Assembly: GCA_963831705.1 (NCBI GenBank)
Contig: CAWHRE010000010.1
Coordinates: forward strand, 1,178,001 to 1,242,000
DNA from: DASQPR01 sp963831705
GTDB lineage: Bacteria; Actinomycetota; Actinomycetes; Mycobacteriales; Micromonosporaceae
Direction: 5' to 3'
Length of the DNA: 64,000 bases
Shown piece after piece: positions 61,689 to 64,000 of the stretch (position 1 is its first letter; each line of letters begins with the position of its first letter). Below the pieces are notes generated by a model that was given only the letters and a program-made list of their open reading frames with translations, was not told the DNA's origin and ran no database searches. The position numbers and the translations under genes were made by a program.

Positions 61689-62636
61689 TCAGGCCGCCGC
61701 TTTGATCAGTGGCGCGTCCCGCGAGAGCTCCTGGAACCCGACTCCGTAGTACAGCTCGCGGGCTGCGGAACGTCCCGGCGCGCCCAGGCACGCGACCGTC
61801 ATGTGGGTGGCGCCTGCCGCTCGGGCCAAGTGCATCCCGTGCAGCAGCATTGCCCTGCCCAGGCCCTGCCGCCGGTAATCAGGATGCGTGCCGACCGGCT
61901 CGAACTCGGCGGTCTTGTTCGCCTCGTCGAGCCACATGATCGTCGAGGCCGCCATCGTCCCGTCCGGCGCCTCCACCAAGACGTGCAGGTCACCGCGGTA
62001 CGTCGGCGTCTGCCGGACGCCCTCGTAGCCCTCCGCCGTGTACGTCGAGGGAGCCCAAGCGTCCACGTGAGCCCTGACCGCGGCTTCCGGCCCCGCCTCA
62101 TCCGCGTTGCGGAAACGGAATGCGGCCGGCAGCACCGGCTGTTCCAGGTCGGCGAGGTCGCGCTCATTGAGCTGGGTCCAGAGTCCGTTGTCCCCGAGCG
62201 CGGCTTGATCCGACTCGTAGCCGTGGGCCGCCCACCGCTCCAGGGCAAACTTCTCGGCCGCCGACGGCACCGCCGTACGCTCGACGTTTCCCGCCACTTC
62301 GTCGTACCAGTCGATGACCTCATCGGCCAGTTCAAGATGGTCGGGATGGATCTGATAGACGAGTTCGGCGCCGGTCACGTCCTTGACCGACCCGTCGCTC
62401 CGCGTCACTTGGCGTGGGAGATATGCCCAGCCCCACGCCACGAGATCCTCGCCGGAGAACCAGAGCCGACGCGGCCAGCTTGCACCGTGCGCAGCATGAT
62501 CCTTGCCCCAGTTCCAGGCCAGCTCGCCGTACGCAGCGCCGGCGCTGATCAGGTCCGGACGGACGGCGGTGACGCGCTGTGCCAATCCCTGCATGAGCCG
62601 CACGTCGGCAGCGGTCAAGAGGTCGAAGGTCGTCAT
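61689..62636 (-). CDS. GNAT family N-acetyltransferase (tandem-domain)
   Basis: 315 residues, two GNAT-like halves. Only the second has a clear acetyl-CoA motif, VGTHPDYRRQGLGRAMLLHGM, plus MTVACLGAPGRSAARELYYGVGFQELSR. The first half (SAGAAYGELAWNWGKDH, RLWFSGEDLVAWGWAYLP) is degenerate. Similar in layout to mycothiol synthase-like proteins but not assignable to that enzyme. Converges with the PH-like gene with 7 bases between stops. Confidence 0.85.
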   Translation of the reverse strand: MTTFDLLTAADVRLMQGLAQRVTAVRPDLISAGAAYGELAWNWGKDHAAHGASWPRRLWFSGEDLVAWGWAYLPRQVTRSDGSVKDVTGAELVYQIHPDHLELADEVIDWYDEVAGNVERTAVPSAAEKFALERWAAHGYESDQAALGDNGLWTQLNERDLADLEQPVLPAAFRFRNADEAGPEAAVRAHVDAWAPSTYTAEGYEGVRQTPTYRGDLHVLVEAPDGTMAASTIMWLDEANKTAEFEPVGTHPDYRRQGLGRAMLLHGMHLARAAGATHMTVACLGAPGRSAARELYYGVGFQELSRDAPLIKAAA

Positions 62637-62709
62637 GGTTTGCCACTGTGCCAGGACTCCGCCGAGCCGTCGAACCGATTTCTGACCGGCAATCGAGACG
62701 ACGCGCGGC

Positions 62710-63036
62710 TCAGACCTCGGTAGCCGGCGGCAACTTCAAGCGTCCGGGGCACCTCCGCAGAGCAGCGGCGGCCAGCAGCGCGCCGGCCGAGATCAGGGAG
62801 CCGAGTGCAGCGATCGCCATGTCCTTGTCCGAGTCGAAGAAGTCGCCCTGCTGCCCGTTGTATGCCTCGGCCATCGACGGCGCGGCCGTGATCGCCACCG
62901 CCCACTCGAAGATTTCGTAGATTGCGCCCGACGCGAGCACCGTGCTGATCGCGGCGTACGCGGCCGGTCCGGGACGCCAACCTCGACGCGTGGTCAGCCA
63001 CGTCTGCCAGTGCGCCGCGATCGAGTGCATCGTCAA
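62710..63036 (-). CDS. DUF2238-like membrane protein, shortened
   Basis: 108 residues from ATG 63036. The C-terminal half matches DUF2238/YjdF membrane proteins: YEIFEWAVAITAAPSMAEAYNGQQGDFFDSDKDMAIAALGSLIS (family pattern E-WW...QGD-WD...D...A--G). Normal members are about 200 residues with five helices. Upstream in the same frame lies SLICALAFLTMHSIAAHW, reminiscent of the family's first helix and GAHYTY loop, but joined directly to the C-terminal half with the middle helices missing. Probably an internal deletion product. Confidence 0.5.
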   Translation of the reverse strand: MTMHSIAAHWQTWLTTRRGWRPGPAAYAAISTVLASGAIYEIFEWAVAITAAPSMAEAYNGQQGDFFDSDKDMAIAALGSLISAGALLAAAALRRCPGRLKLPPATEV

Positions 63037-63116
63037 GAACGCCAGCGCGCAGATCAGTGACGACAGCGGGCACCCTCGGCCAGGCTGTGCCGCCCCACGA
63101 CGATAACGAGATCACA

Positions 63117-64000
63117 TCAACGTGGATCGAGTGACGACCCGTGCCAAGACTCCCACAGCTCGGCGTACCGGCCGCCGGACGCCACGAGTTCGTCATGCGT
63201 ACCGAGTTCGGTGATCCGCCCGTCGTCCATCACCGCGACCCGATCGGCGTCGTGCGCGGTCTGCAGACGATGTGCGATCGCGATCACGGTACGGCCGTCG
63301 AGCACCGCGGCCAGCGCGCGTTCGGTGTTCCGAGCGGTGGCCGGGTCGAGCAGCGCCGTCGCTTCGTCCAGGATGATCGTGTGCGGATCGGCAAGGACCA
63401 CACGCGCGAGCGCAATCTGCTGCGCCTGGGCGCCGTCGAGCCGGTACCCGGTCGGACCGACGATCGTGTCCAGCCCGTCCGGCAGATCGTCGACCCACGC
63501 CGCACCGACCGTGGCCAAGGCCGCATGCAGATCGGCGTCGGTAGCGGACGCCGTACCGCCCGATCGGCCGATCGAGAGGTTGTCCCGGACCGATTCGCTG
63601 AAGACGTGGTGCTCCTGCGTGACAAGGACGACCTGCCGCCGGAGCAACTCGGGTGCGAGCCGCGCGATCGGTACGTCGCCGACCGTCACCGAGCCGGTAC
63701 GGGGTTCGTCGACACCAGCGAGCAAGCGACCCAGTGTGGACTTGCCGGCGCCGGACGTACCCACGAGGGCAAGCCGCTCGCCGGGTCGGATCGTGAGGTC
63801 GACACCGTGCAAAACATCGCGCCCGTGGTCGTACGCGTAGCGAACGTCGCGCACATCGATCGTTTCGGATACCGGTAGGGCGTCAACCGACGGTACCGAC
63901 GACGTCATCGCCAGGCCTTCGATCCGGGCAAACGACGCGCCACTGCTCTGCAACTGCTCGACCCACATCAGGATGGTGTCCAGCGGCCCGGTGAACTGAC
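63117..64000 (-). CDS. ABC exporter ATPase domain (fused type, cut by window edge)
   Basis: The frame runs off the right edge; visible residues start QFTGPLDTILMWVEQLQSSGASFARI, the end of an ABC membrane domain, so this is a fused half-transporter. ATPase: VRDVRYAYDHGRDVLHGVDL, Walker A VGTSGAGKST, Q-loop VTQEHHVFSESVRDNL, signature degenerate as RLDGAQAQQIALAR (normally LSGGQ), Walker B TIILDEATALLD, H-loop AHRLQTA. The changed signature (LDGAQ) points to a heteromeric partner with one weak ATP site. The partner gene would lie outside or upstream. Confidence 0.88.
   Translation of the reverse strand, partial: QFTGPLDTILMWVEQLQSSGASFARIEGLAMTSSVPSVDALPVSETIDVRDVRYAYDHGRDVLHGVDLTIRPGERLALVGTSGAGKSTLGRLLAGVDEPRTGSVTVGDVPIARLAPELLRRQVVLVTQEHHVFSESVRDNLSIGRSGGTASATDADLHAALATVGAAWVDDLPDGLDTIVGPTGYRLDGAQAQQIALARVVLADPHTIILDEATALLDPATARNTERALAAVLDGRTVIAIAHRLQTAHDADRVAVMDDGRITELGTHDELVASGGRYAELWESWHGSSLDPR

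Noticed and set aside
1..64000. Prophage, integrative element or biosynthetic gene cluster
   Set aside because: No integrase, transposase, structural phage gene, attachment repeats at the tRNA, or multi-enzyme synthase is visible.

Overview
The window is a dense, high-GC stretch with the gene style of an Actinomycetota chromosome: many GTG starts, 4-base ATGA/GTGA gene overlaps, SigE-type and other ECF sigma factors, TetR/MarR/HxlR regulators, a YcnI protein and a Ku/LigD end-joining set. Genus cannot be fixed from the sequence alone. I see no phage, plasmid, IS element or CRISPR array; it reads as ordinary chromosome with accessory islands.

Layout. 1-3.1 kb: double-strand-break end joining (LigD polymerase domain, separate ATP-dependent ligase, divergent Ku). 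3.1-9.7 kb: secreted-domain membrane protein, tRNA-Thr(CGT), two MFS exporters around a MarR regulator, acyl-CoA synthetase. 9.8-17.7 kb: SigE-family sigma factor with a membrane partner, two signal peptidase I paralogues bracketing a threonine dehydratase and an FKBP lipoprotein, then a zinc-finger anti-sigma/ECF pair followed by a small protein, YcnI and a DUF5134-type protein. 17.7-26.6 kb: KstR2-like TetR, LPG-synthase-like membrane protein, and a signalling block (HATPase-GAF-SpoIIE phosphatase, a giant HAMP-array hybrid histidine kinase, a response regulator, a STAS antagonist). 26.7-34.5 kb: ABC exporter, secreted two-discoidin GH3 glucosidase with a LacI-type operator, secreted lipase-like protein. 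34.5-41 kb: VOC protein and methyltransferase, then a TarS-like glycosyltransferase and a TagGH/Wzm-Wzt-like exporter, suggesting a wall-polymer locus. 41-56 kb: second SigE-type sigma pair, DUF3616-Ig secreted protein, 2-hydroxyacid dehydrogenase, TetR/MFS efflux pair with repeated operators, desaturase, divergent UMP kinase paralogue, HxlR/quinone oxidoreductase pair, ECF42-type sigma factor, GH18-like and YndJ-like proteins. 56-64 kb: aldo/keto reductase, HrpA helicase, PH-like and GNAT proteins, truncated DUF2238 protein, and an ABC exporter cut by the window edge.

Two things stand out beyond the genes. First, two families of short dispersed palindromes lie between genes: one built on TGATCCTGGAGTTAG arms (four copies) and one on CCAAGATC motifs (two clear copies and one degraded). 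Second, at least five genes (ligase, ycnI, the HAMP kinase, GH3, the glycosyltransferase) are each broken by one or more small indels while the reading continues perfectly in another frame. This looks more like consensus error in the assembly than biology, so I annotate them as single genes and give the breakpoints.
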